From the NCBI GenBank assembly GCA_031430645.1, contig JANPBY010000156.1:1-34239 (forward strand): a stretch of 34,239 bases of DNA. Direction: 5' to 3'. This DNA comes from JANPBY01 sp031430645. Lineage in GTDB: Bacteria; Actinomycetota; Actinomycetes; DATJPE01. The notes below the pieces were generated by a model. It saw only the letters and a list, made by a program, of their open reading frames with translations, had not been told where the DNA came from and did no database searches. This document shows, in pieces, positions 1-6,805 of the stretch (positions are counted from its first letter, which is position 1; every line of letters starts with the position of its first letter). Both the position numbers and the translations under genes were made by a program.

Positions 1-79
1 GGATTTGAACCCTCGATGGGCTTGAGACCCAAACCGCATTAGCAGTGCGGCGCCATAGGCCGGGCTAGGCGACGCCTCC
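1..79 (-). tRNA. tRNA-Ser(GCT), 3' end cut by window edge
   Basis: Reading the minus strand from 79, the sequence gives a 5' acceptor strand GGAGGCG, a D arm, a CCGCA/TGCGG anticodon stem around the loop CTGCTAA (anticodon GCT), a long variable arm typical of serine tRNAs, and the T-loop GGGTTCAAATCC. The 3' acceptor strand lies outside the window. It decodes AGC/AGT. No attachment-site duplication of this tRNA is visible elsewhere in the window. Confidence 0.95.
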
Positions 80-212
80 TCGCGGCAACCGAGAAGGACT
101 CCGGTGACCGCCGGTCGAGGGTACCCGGGCGCCGACAGGCCAGGCAAAGCCGCGCCTTCCCGGCCGCGCCGGTGCCGCCCCACGGCCTCGCGCGGGCCGT
201 ACGCTCACGATC

Positions 213-917
213 GTGACCGACACCGCCGCCGTGACCGCTGCCAAGCAGGCCGCTGGCGAAGCGGCCGTCGACGACTGCGTGCGCAGCGGTACGGCCGTGG
301 GGCTAGGCACCGGCTCGACGGCCGTCTGGGCGATCCGCCGGATCGGCGCGCACCTCGCCTCCGGCCGGCTCGTCGGCATCGTTGGGATCGCGACCAGCGA
401 AGCGAGCGCCAGGGAAGCCGCAGCCTGCGGCATCCCGCTCACGACCTTCGACGACCACCCAGTCCTCGACGTGACCATCGATGGCGCGGACGAAGTGGAC
501 CCGGCCCTGGACCTGATCAAGGGAGGCGGGGGGGCGCACCTCAGGGAGAAGCTCGTGGCCCAGGCCAGCCGCCGCCTGGCCATCGTTGTCGACCCGGCCA
601 AGCTGAGCCCAGCCCTGGGGACCCACTTCGATCTACCGGTCGAGGTCGTCCAGATGGGTCGTGTGCCCGAGACGCGCTTTCTCGAGAGCCTCGGATTTGC
701 TGTCGAATGGCGCCACCGCGAGGGGCAGCCGTACGTCACGGACGAGGGCAACTGGATCCTCGACGCCTCCACCGGACCGATCCCCGACAAGGCCGGCCTG
801 CTGGACACGCTGCTCCGCCGCGCAGGCGTCGTCGAGGTCGGGCTGTTCCTTGGACTGACTTCCAGCGTCTACGTGGCGCACCCTGACGGCGTGCAGCAGC
901 TAACACGCCACAGCTAA
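213..917 (+). CDS. rpiA: Ribose-5-phosphate isomerase A
   Basis: Interconverts ribose 5-phosphate and ribulose 5-phosphate in the non-oxidative pentose phosphate pathway; cytosolic. The 234-residue length is normal for RpiA. Visible motifs are the phosphate-binding loop GLGTGSTA (residues 31-38), the catalytic stretch DGADEVDP starting at Asp90 (Asp90 and Asp93) and KGGGGAHLREKL with Lys103 and Glu112. These match the Asp81/Asp84/Lys94/Glu103 set of the E. coli enzyme. The start is a GTG at 213; no strong Shine-Dalgarno is seen, so leaderless or weak initiation is possible. It stands alone, downstream of the oppositely oriented tRNA-Ser(GCT) and convergent with the decayed gene at 935-1252. 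The product assignment is secure from motifs and length. Confidence 0.95.
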   Translation: MTDTAAVTAAKQAAGEAAVDDCVRSGTAVGLGTGSTAVWAIRRIGAHLASGRLVGIVGIATSEASAREAAACGIPLTTFDDHPVLDVTIDGADEVDPALDLIKGGGGAHLREKLVAQASRRLAIVVDPAKLSPALGTHFDLPVEVVQMGRVPETRFLESLGFAVEWRHREGQPYVTDEGNWILDASTGPIPDKAGLLDTLLRRAGVVEVGLFLGLTSSVYVAHPDGVQQLTRHS

Positions 918-934
918 GGCGCGGGGACTTTGGC

Positions 935-1252
935 TCAGAGCACGACGAAGGCGGCGACCACGACTGCGCCGGAGACCACGGTCTCGACCGCCCCGATGGC
1001 GGCGGGCCGCAGACCAGGGCGAAGCGCTACGGCCCGGGCGAACGCTGGCGCGAAGCCGATCAGCCGAGCGAGAACAGCCCCAGGAGAAGGCAGACCACGC
1101 CGTGGTAGCCGACGTCTGCCCAATGGAACCGCGGATCGTCGGCCTTTCGGAGCAAGGACTTCACATGGAGCACCGAAGGCGAAGCCGACCGCAAGGGGGA
1201 CGAGCAAGAACGCCCACGCTCCGTGCTGGGGTGGCAGGGCCAGGCCCTTCAC
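935..1252 (-). pseudogene. Decayed YwiC-like membrane protein gene (internal deletion plus frameshifts)
   Basis: The minus-strand reading begins at a GTG (1252) overlapping the stop of the upstream regulator as GTGA, so the two were translationally coupled. It starts with LPPQHGAWAFLLVPLAVGF, the characteristic N-terminal PxQHGAW motif of YwiC-like proteins. Soon after, the homologous reading moves to another frame (DDPRFHWADVGYHGVVCLL), then returns to the first frame for the typical C-terminus LRPAAIGAVETVVSG, ending at 935. Only about 105 codons remain, whereas intact YwiC-like proteins run to roughly 240-260 residues. The central membrane segments are therefore deleted and the rest is split by at least two frame changes. 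In Bacillus subtilis ywiC sits in the nar/fnr region, which fits the narK neighbours here. A sequencing error could explain a frameshift but not the missing centre. The homology is recalled, not searched. Confidence 0.75.
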
Positions 1253-2010
1253 GCGCCGCGCTTCCGCCGCTTCGACCGAGGGCGAGCCACAGGGGCAAGG
1301 TCCACGGACCAGGCGGGGTCGGTGTCGGGCCGACTCAGATGAGCCACGCACAGCCCAGGGCGTGGCCAGACGTCCAATCGAGCCAGGGTCACCGGTTGCT
1401 CCGTGCGAGCCAGGACCTCGGTGAGCAGAGCCGCATGGATGTCGCAGATGACTGGCTGCTCCTCCACCATCGAGGCGTACGGACACGCGCGCAGGGTCAC
1501 TTGGTCGCCGACCGGGTTGCGTACGGCATCGAAGCCGAAGGCCGACAGCGCGGTCGTCGCCTGGTCGACCGCCTCGTCCACTGAAGCAGCCGGCTTCGGG
1601 ACCGGGAAGGCCTGAGCCCAGCCAGCAGCGGCCCGCCGCGCGACCTCCGGGGCGGTCGAACTGTCCAGTTCGACCTCGAGCGCGTGGCCTAGCTCCCGAA
1701 ACGAGGCGGCAGAAGTCGCGGAGTAGAGCCAGTGCGGGCGGCCCCGGCTCGCCCTCTGGTCAGGGATCCGGGTGATGCGCCCCGCCGCCAGCAGCGCGTC
1801 CAGGTGCCCGCGCACGGTGTTGACGTGCAGACCGACGCCCTCACTGATTTCCTCAACGCGGACAACGTCTCCGCCCGCCTCGATGAAGGCCAGGATCGCC
1901 GACCTCGAGTCCCCGCGTCCAACGGGGGCGCCGGAGTCCCGCACCCCCCGCAGCTCACTGATCCGCGCCAGGGCACGACCCACCGAGGGCTGCGGAACCG
2001 AGGAACTCAT
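1249..2010 (-). CDS. SufR/ArsR-like Fe-S helix-turn-helix regulator of the narK locus
   Basis: A 253-residue DNA-binding protein. Residues about 36-95 form a winged helix-turn-helix (VEEISEGVGLHVNTVRGHL recognition region, then an arginine-rich wing). The C-terminal half has Cys176 in LRACPYAS, Cys189 in VICDIH (a C-X12-C spacing) and Cys221 in GLCVAH. This is the three-cysteine arrangement that binds an Fe-S cluster in SufR-type ArsR/DeoR-like repressors. It is divergent from narK1 with a 108-bp shared promoter carrying a 23-bp palindrome, so it probably controls narK1-narK2 and itself in response to cluster state (oxygen, NO or iron). Its stop overlaps the GTG of the YwiC-like remnant. The family call comes from domain pattern and context; the signal sensed is inference. 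Confidence 0.85.
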   Translation of the reverse strand: MSSSVPQPSVGRALARISELRGVRDSGAPVGRGDSRSAILAFIEAGGDVVRVEEISEGVGLHVNTVRGHLDALLAAGRITRIPDQRASRGRPHWLYSATSAASFRELGHALEVELDSSTAPEVARRAAAGWAQAFPVPKPAASVDEAVDQATTALSAFGFDAVRNPVGDQVTLRACPYASMVEEQPVICDIHAALLTEVLARTEQPVTLARLDVWPRPGLCVAHLSRPDTDPAWSVDLAPVARPRSKRRKRGA

Positions 2011-2042
2011 GCGTCTACATCTACCACATAAACACGACCTGT

Positions 2043-2065
2043 GCTATTTACACGGTGTCAATAGC
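2043..2065. promoter_or_regulatory. 23-bp near-perfect palindrome in the regulator/narK1 divergent promoter (putative operator)
   Basis: The left half is GCTATTTACAC and the right half is GTGTCAATAGC around a central G. Ten of eleven base pairs are complementary; only the seventh pair (T/C) is mismatched. It sits in an AT-richer patch of the only intergenic region between two divergent genes, 32 bp from the regulator start and 53 bp from the narK1 start. That is the expected position for an operator of a dimeric winged-helix repressor. A TTGACA-like hexamer (minus strand, from TGTCAA at 2056-2061) overlaps it. No factor is shown by the sequence itself. Confidence 0.7.
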
Positions 2066-2118
2066 GCTTTTGTGGTTTATTAGTGTAAAGTTCCCCCAGA
2101 ATCCAGCGAGAGGGAGTC

Positions 2119-3507
2119 ATGTCAACCGCAGTCATGGCATCGGACGAAGTGCCGGTGGTCGCCGAGGAACCCGGCAAGATCCGTGTCCTGGTCATCTCGA
2201 CCGTGGCCTTCACCCTGATGTTCGCCGTCTGGTTGATGTTCGGAGTCCTCGGCATCCCGATCCGCAAAGAGTTCGGGCTGACCGACGTCCAGCTCTCCTG
2301 GATCAGCGCGGTCGCGATCCTCAACGGCGCGATCTGGCGCTTGCCCGCCGGCATCCTCACCGACCGGGTTGGGGGCCGCCGCGTCTTCACCGCGATGCTC
2401 GCACTGACCGCCATCCCGGCCTATCTGGTGTCGACCGCGACGAGTTACACAACCCTGCTTGTCTACGCCTTCCTCGTCGGGTTCGCCGGCAACGCCTTCA
2501 GCGTCGGCATCGCCTGGGTCGCGGCCTGGTGGCCGCCCAACCACCAGGGCTTGGCGCTCGGCATCTTCGGTGCCGGCAACGTTGGCGCGTCGGTGACCAA
2601 GTTCATCGGCCCAGGACTCATCGCGATCATCCCGGCCGCTGGCTACTTCGGTGGCTTCGTTCCGGGCGGGTGGCGTTTCGTTGCCTTCCTGTATGCCGTA
2701 CTCCTCGTGGGCATGGCGGCCATCACCTGGTTCGCCTCCCCGAAGCACGACCACAAGCCCGGCGCCGGCCGTACGACGCGTGCCATGCTCCAGCCGCTCA
2801 AGCAGCCCCGCGTGTGGCGCTTCAGCTACTACTACGTCGTCACCTTCGGCGCCTACGTCGCCCTGGCCGCATGGATGCCGAAGTACTACGTCGACGTCTA
2901 CGACCAGGAGCTGTGGCATGCCGCGCTCTTCACGGCCCTGTTCATCTTCCCCGCCTCGCTGCTCCGTCCGCTCGGCGGTTGGATGAGCGACCGAATCGGC
3001 GCGCGTTGCGTTCTCTACGGCACGTTTCTCGCCATGTTGCTCGCTAGCGGCGTGCTGATGATGCCGTACGGCTATATCGTCCTGACTCTTCCCGACGGCA
3101 CCACCAACGACGTGCTCCCATGGAGCGTCGGCCTCTGGACGTTTACGGCCCTGCTCTTCGTGATCGGCTGCGCGATGGGCATCGGCAAGGCGGCAGTCTT
3201 CAAGCACATCCCCGAGTACTTCCCCCACGATGTGGGAGCCGTCGGCGGGCTCGTCGGCTGCCTCGGGGCGCTTGGCGGCTTCTTCCTCCCCCCGCTGTTC
3301 GCCTACGCGACGGACTGGACCGGCATGCCGCAGTCAACCTTCCTCGTGCTGTTCATCGTCACTGCGATCGCTCTCATCTGGATGCACCTCACGATCCACC
3401 GGATGCTGCAGGCCGGGAGCCCGCAGAACACCAAGAACATCGAGCTCGACACCCCCGCCGAACCGGTCTCGGTCGGCATCTCCAAAACGGACGGGACGGT
3501 TCACTGA
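2119..3507 (+). CDS. narK: NarK-type nitrate/nitrite MFS transporter (first of tandem pair)
   Basis: A 462-residue, 12-helix major facilitator protein of the nitrate/nitrite porter (NNP) family. The family signature lies at about residues 121-156 (GFAGNAFSVGIAWVAAWWPP, then GIFGAGNVG), and a second glycine-rich stretch appears near VGGLVGCLGALGG. Arg74 in AIWRLPAG and Arg283 in SLLRPLGG occupy the positions of the two substrate-binding arginines of NarK. The MFS loop TDRVGGRR follows the first arginine. The ATG at 2119 is preceded by GAGAGGGAG. It is divergent from the Fe-S regulator and nearly abuts the second transporter. By analogy with NarK1/NarK2 pairs in other bacteria, this one is more likely the proton-coupled nitrate symporter, but direction of transport cannot be read from sequence. 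Confidence 0.92.
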   Translation: MSTAVMASDEVPVVAEEPGKIRVLVISTVAFTLMFAVWLMFGVLGIPIRKEFGLTDVQLSWISAVAILNGAIWRLPAGILTDRVGGRRVFTAMLALTAIPAYLVSTATSYTTLLVYAFLVGFAGNAFSVGIAWVAAWWPPNHQGLALGIFGAGNVGASVTKFIGPGLIAIIPAAGYFGGFVPGGWRFVAFLYAVLLVGMAAITWFASPKHDHKPGAGRTTRAMLQPLKQPRVWRFSYYYVVTFGAYVALAAWMPKYYVDVYDQELWHAALFTALFIFPASLLRPLGGWMSDRIGARCVLYGTFLAMLLASGVLMMPYGYIVLTLPDGTTNDVLPWSVGLWTFTALLFVIGCAMGIGKAAVFKHIPEYFPHDVGAVGGLVGCLGALGGFFLPPLFAYATDWTGMPQSTFLVLFIVTAIALIWMHLTIHRMLQAGSPQNTKNIELDTPAEPVSVGISKTDGTVH

Positions 3508-3508
3508 C

Positions 3509-4855
3509 ATGGCAACTCCGCAGGCACCGATGGCGCCGGCTCCCCGCAAGGGCGCGGACTGGTTGGACAGCTGGAACCCGGAGGATGCAGCGACCTGGGA
3601 CTCCGGCCGGGCGTGGAAGACCCTGTGGGTCACCACGTTCAACCTCGTCCTCGCCTTTGCGACGTGGTTCCTCGTCTCCGCCCTCGCTCCGAAACTCAAC
3701 TCCATCGGCTTCGACCTCAGCAAGAGCCAGCTCTACTGGCTCGTGGCGATCCCCGGCCTGGCAGGCGGATCGATGCGGCTGATCTGGACCTTCGTGCCGC
3801 CGCTCATGGGCACCCGCAAGCTGGTGACGATCACGTCGGCACTGCTGGTTCTCCCGGCGATCGGCTGGGGTCTTGCGGTGCAGAACCCCGATACGCCGTA
3901 CGGCGTGCTCATCTTCCTCGCCGCGCTCGCCGGCATCGGTGGCGGCGCCTTCTCCGGCTTCATGCCCTCAACTTCGTACTTCTTCCCGAAGTCCAAGCAG
4001 GGAACCGCCCTCGGCCTCCAAGCCGGTCTCGGCAACTTCGGCGTCAGCCTCGTGCAGTTTGTGACCCCGTGGATCGTGGGGCTGTCGATCATCGGCGCTT
4101 CGCAGCGCTTCGTCGATGTCAAGAAGGGCGTCGACAAGGAGGTCTGGTACCAGAACGCCGGCTACATCTGGGTGCCGTTCATCATCGTCGGAACCGTGCT
4201 GGCTTGGGCCCTTCTGCGCAGCGTCCCCGTCCAAGCGCGGGGCGTTCGGGACCAGTTCGACATCTTCTCCAACAAGCACACCTGGCTGATGACGGTCCTC
4301 TACGTCGTCACCTTTGGGACGTTCTCCGGCCTCGCCGCGCAGTTCGGGCTCATCATCAAGAACGAGTTCGGTGGTGACGTCTTCGGGCTAAGCGGAGTCG
4401 ACGCCGTCAAGTACGTCTTCTGGGGTGCGCTCATCGGGTCCGCCGCCAGGATCATCGCCGGTCCGATCGCTGACCGGGTCGGAGGAGCAAAGGTGACGCT
4501 CGTGGCCACCCTCGGCATCGCCCTCGCGGCCGCCTATACATCGACGACCGTCAACCCCACCTCATCGGATGACTTCTCGAAGTTCTTCTGGGGCATGATG
4601 ACGATCTTCTTCTTCACCGGCGTGGGGAATGCCTCCACCTTCAAGCAGATGCCGATGATCTTCCCCCAGCGTCAGGCCGGTGGCGTGATCGGCTGGACCG
4701 CAGCCATCGCGGCCTTCGGCCCGTTCATCTTCGGTGTACTGCTCGCCTCGATTGCCCCGGCACCGTTCTTCGTCGGCGTCGCGGTCTTCGCGCTCGTGGG
4801 AACCGCCATCACCTACTGGTTCTATGCCCGCAAGGGAGCGGAGATGCCCAGCTAG
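3509..4855 (+). CDS. NarK2-type nitrate/nitrite antiporter (second of tandem pair)
   Basis: A 448-residue NNP-family MFS transporter. The start is the ATG at 3509, one base after the stop of the first narK (TGACATG), which implies translational coupling; the frame is open further upstream but only as antisense-like sequence inside narK1. The N-terminal WNPEDAATWDSG segment resembles E. coli NarK. Arg90 (GGSMRLIW) and Arg314 (SAARIIAGP) correspond to its anion-binding arginines Arg89 and Arg305. The signature runs from about 142 (GIGGGAFSGFMPSTSYFFP) to GLQAGLGNFGVS. The resemblance to E. coli NarK suggests nitrate/nitrite exchange. Paired with the first transporter it mirrors the fused NarK1-NarK2 of Paracoccus, here as separate proteins. 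No nitrate reductase genes are in the window. Confidence 0.92.
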   Translation: MATPQAPMAPAPRKGADWLDSWNPEDAATWDSGRAWKTLWVTTFNLVLAFATWFLVSALAPKLNSIGFDLSKSQLYWLVAIPGLAGGSMRLIWTFVPPLMGTRKLVTITSALLVLPAIGWGLAVQNPDTPYGVLIFLAALAGIGGGAFSGFMPSTSYFFPKSKQGTALGLQAGLGNFGVSLVQFVTPWIVGLSIIGASQRFVDVKKGVDKEVWYQNAGYIWVPFIIVGTVLAWALLRSVPVQARGVRDQFDIFSNKHTWLMTVLYVVTFGTFSGLAAQFGLIIKNEFGGDVFGLSGVDAVKYVFWGALIGSAARIIAGPIADRVGGAKVTLVATLGIALAAAYTSTTVNPTSSDDFSKFFWGMMTIFFFTGVGNASTFKQMPMIFPQRQAGGVIGWTAAIAAFGPFIFGVLLASIAPAPFFVGVAVFALVGTAITYWFYARKGAEMPS

Positions 4856-4863
4856 AGCAAGCA

Positions 4864-4911
4864 CTGCGTCCGACCAACCGAGGGCTATAGGCCCCCATGG
4901 GTCGGACGCAG
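4864..4911. terminator. Hairpin terminator after narK2, probably bidirectional
   Basis: A perfect 12-bp stem: CTGCGTCCGACC (4864-4875) pairs with GGTCGGACGCAG (4900-4911). Inside the loop a smaller GGGC/GCCC hairpin can form. It lies 9 bp after the narK2 stop and just beyond the end of the minus-strand gene ending at 4920, so it can serve both convergent units. No long T tract follows, as is common for high-GC terminators. Confidence 0.85.
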
Positions 4912-4919
4912 GGGTGGGG

Positions 4920-5135
4920 TCAGTGCGGCGGGCGGGGGGCGCGCAACGGCTTGATGGCCTCGGCCGTGCCCCCGGGCGGATGAGTGGCCCGGTAGCCGAA
5001 GAACACCATGACCGAAGCCGCGAACACGTCCACTAGCGCGACCAACCACTGGCCGTTGAGCAGGCTGACCGCCGCCAGGCCCAACCACGCCAACGCAATC
5101 GCGATGAAGAGCGCCGCTTTCGCCTTTGGAGACAT
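4920..5135 (-). CDS. Small two-helix membrane protein, unknown function
   Basis: A predicted 71-residue protein. Residues about 7-24 (AALFIAIALAWLGLAAVS) and about 30-48 (WLVALVDVFAASVMVFFGY) are two hydrophobic helices, with a short basic N-terminus (MSPKAKA) and a polar, proline-rich C-terminal tail. The hydrophobic pattern and clean start and stop make it likely to be real despite its size; the Shine-Dalgarno is weak. It lies 9 bp downstream of the end of the gene at 5145-5765 on the same strand, so the two may be co-transcribed, and it ends beside the hairpin at 4864-4911. I do not recognise a family. The likely location is the cytoplasmic membrane. Confidence 0.65.
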   Translation of the reverse strand: MSPKAKAALFIAIALAWLGLAAVSLLNGQWLVALVDVFAASVMVFFGYRATHPPGGTAEAIKPLRAPRPPH

Positions 5136-5144
5136 ACCCAGAGT

Positions 5145-5765
5145 CTATGACGGCAGAGGTACGTCTCTGCGCCGCAACCGGACATCCCAGACACCGACCC
5201 CCGGCTGATCCCAGATGTAGCGCTCCAGCAACCCGTCCGCACCGACCGTGCAGGTGGCCCCGGAGTCGTAGGAGCCGCCCACATAGAGGTAGCTCCCGTC
5301 GTCGAGTCGGGTGACGTGTCGCCGGTCGACTCGGGGGGTCAGGAGTCGGTCGACGAGGCTCGGATCGGCGATGTCTGGCACGACGACCAGCGCTCCGCCA
5401 TGACCAGCAGCCGCGAGAGTCCGGACGGTTGCGCCCTGGAAGCAGCGCAGGAGAAGGAAGGCGTGCGCGTTCGACGGGACCGTGTGCTCGGCCAAAGGAG
5501 GAGGGCCGTTTTCCGAACTCCCAGTACGGGTGACCAGCCAGCTCAGGCTGCCTTGCCGTCGGGCAATGTCGACGCCGACTGACTCGACCCCGACCCAGTC
5601 GACCCGGGCGCTCAGCAGGTCCCCGTCGCTGCTCATCGTGGCCTGGACCGAGAGGGTGACGTCGGCCGTACGACGGCAAGCCGACCACTGAACCCCGTCA
5701 CGGGTGAAGGTCTCCTCGATGGGGACCTCCGCCCCGTCAAGGGTGTAGAGGTATCGGCCGTTCAC
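5145..5765 (-). CDS. Hypothetical protein, unknown function
   Basis: A 206-residue protein starting at a GTG (5765). No signal peptide or membrane helix is apparent. The composition is that of a soluble beta-rich protein: DGSYLYVGGSYDSGATCTVG near the C-terminus and a repeated YLY motif at both ends (GRYLYTLDGAEV at residues 3-14). Codon use and third-position GC agree with the neighbouring genes, and the antisense frames make no better protein, so I consider it coding. It precedes the small membrane protein at 4920-5135 on the same strand. I do not recognise a family or catalytic motif. The start could lie a few codons later; no strong ribosome-binding site decides it. Confidence 0.6.
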   Translation of the reverse strand: MNGRYLYTLDGAEVPIEETFTRDGVQWSACRRTADVTLSVQATMSSDGDLLSARVDWVGVESVGVDIARRQGSLSWLVTRTGSSENGPPPLAEHTVPSNAHAFLLLRCFQGATVRTLAAAGHGGALVVVPDIADPSLVDRLLTPRVDRRHVTRLDDGSYLYVGGSYDSGATCTVGADGLLERYIWDQPGVGVWDVRLRRRDVPLPS

Positions 5766-5829
5766 CCCGCGGACCCTAGCCGTAGAGCCCCCGTCGGCAC
5801 CGTGAGCAACGATCAGAGAGTCTGGACGA

Positions 5830-6732
5830 CTAGTGAACGCCCACGGACATCAGTCGGGCCACGGCGTCATCGTCGATGGAGTCGAAGAACCCTCCGATCA
5901 CGTCCTCCACCTCGTCAAAGGACTCGGCGCAGAAGAGGACCGGCTGGTAGTGGGTGATGTCGTAGGTCTGGACGCCCATCCGAGAGATGTCGAGGGACCG
6001 CAGGTCGGCAAGGGCGATCTGCTGGATCTCGCCGTAAGACGAGAGCAGCCCGGCGCCGTAGGTCTTGACGACACCAGCCTCGCGCAGCACACCGAACTCG
6101 AGGGAGAACCAGAAGACCTTGGACACGAATTCCAAAGCCTCGGCTGTCTCGACGCGACGAGCAGCCTTCCCGGCCGAGCGATAGATAGCAGCGAACCGCG
6201 AGTGCGCCAGGCAGTTGCCGTGGCCGATCACCTCGTGGATGACATCCGGCTCAGGGGTGTAGAGGGGCACCGAGTGATGCCGGACGTACTGCGTGGAGTA
6301 GAAGACCGAGTCAGCAAGAGACCCATAGAACGTCTGGAGGTCGACCAGCCCAGCAGCGGGCACATACCGGAATCCCGTCAGGGCGGCGAGACCCGCAGTG
6401 ACCTCGTCGAGCTGGGGGACCCGATCGGTGGGGAGCTGAAGCAGGGCGGCACCTTCGAGGTACTGGCTGCAGGCCAGCCGCTGGTGCAACTCGGTCAGCT
6501 CGCGGGATACCTCAGCCCAGACGTCGTGCTCCTGCGGGGTGTACGGCGCCTGCGGGATGGGCTCACCAGGAGTCCAGGCCAGGGCCAGCGCAGCCAGAGC
6601 GTTGCGCCGCTCGCGATAGACGGGGTCGTCGACCCCGGGGTGGTCCGCGCCGAGATGGACCGTGACGGCGGCGTCAGGGCCGACGGTGACGGGTGCGTAC
6701 AACTGTCCTTCGTCGAACATGTAACAGATCAT
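5830..6732 (-). CDS. phhA: Phenylalanine 4-monooxygenase (aromatic amino acid hydroxylase)
   Basis: Converts phenylalanine to tyrosine using tetrahydropterin, oxygen and non-haem Fe(II). In 300 residues it carries the aromatic amino acid hydroxylase core. PDVIHEVIGHGNCL supplies His166 and His171, and FWFSLEFGV supplies Glu212, forming the 2-His-1-carboxylate iron site. QTFYGSLADSVFYSTQYVRH lies just before it, as in the family. There is no N-terminal ACT regulatory domain, as in other bacterial enzymes. Two starts are possible: ATG 6732, or the internal ATG at 6720 (MFDEGQLY), which better matches homologues as I recall them. It is divergent from the PLP-dependent decarboxylase, suggesting a shared aromatic amino acid pathway. 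The function call is secure. Confidence 0.93.
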   Translation of the reverse strand: MICYMFDEGQLYAPVTVGPDAAVTVHLGADHPGVDDPVYRERRNALAALALAWTPGEPIPQAPYTPQEHDVWAEVSRELTELHQRLACSQYLEGAALLQLPTDRVPQLDEVTAGLAALTGFRYVPAAGLVDLQTFYGSLADSVFYSTQYVRHHSVPLYTPEPDVIHEVIGHGNCLAHSRFAAIYRSAGKAARRVETAEALEFVSKVFWFSLEFGVLREAGVVKTYGAGLLSSYGEIQQIALADLRSLDISRMGVQTYDITHYQPVLFCAESFDEVEDVIGGFFDSIDDDAVARLMSVGVH

Positions 6733-6740
6733 CGCACGAT

Positions 6741-6751
6741 TTGACCGTCAA
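6741..6751. promoter_or_regulatory. Short perfect palindrome TTGACcGTCAA between phhA and the decarboxylase gene
   Basis: An 11-bp perfect dyad in the 73-bp divergent intergenic region, 9 bp from the upstream phhA start. It contains a TTGAC -35-like element on each strand, so it could be a small operator or simply overlapping promoter elements. No convincing -10 box at 16-18 bp spacing is visible for either gene, so promoter assignment stays open. Confidence 0.35.
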
Positions 6752-6805
6752 CTGTAATACTTAGGCGCCTGCGAGTTCGCTGGCCGAACCCGCAAGGATG
6801 CCGAC

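Noticed and set aside
2122..3228. Long minus-strand frame opposite narK1
   Set aside because: It is a high-GC antisense shadow: charged, low-complexity product with no family, while narK1 has clear NNP motifs.
3230..3508. N-terminal extension of the second NarK into narK1
   Set aside because: The extension is only the alternative frame of narK1; the ATG at 3509 directly follows the narK1 stop and begins the family sequence.
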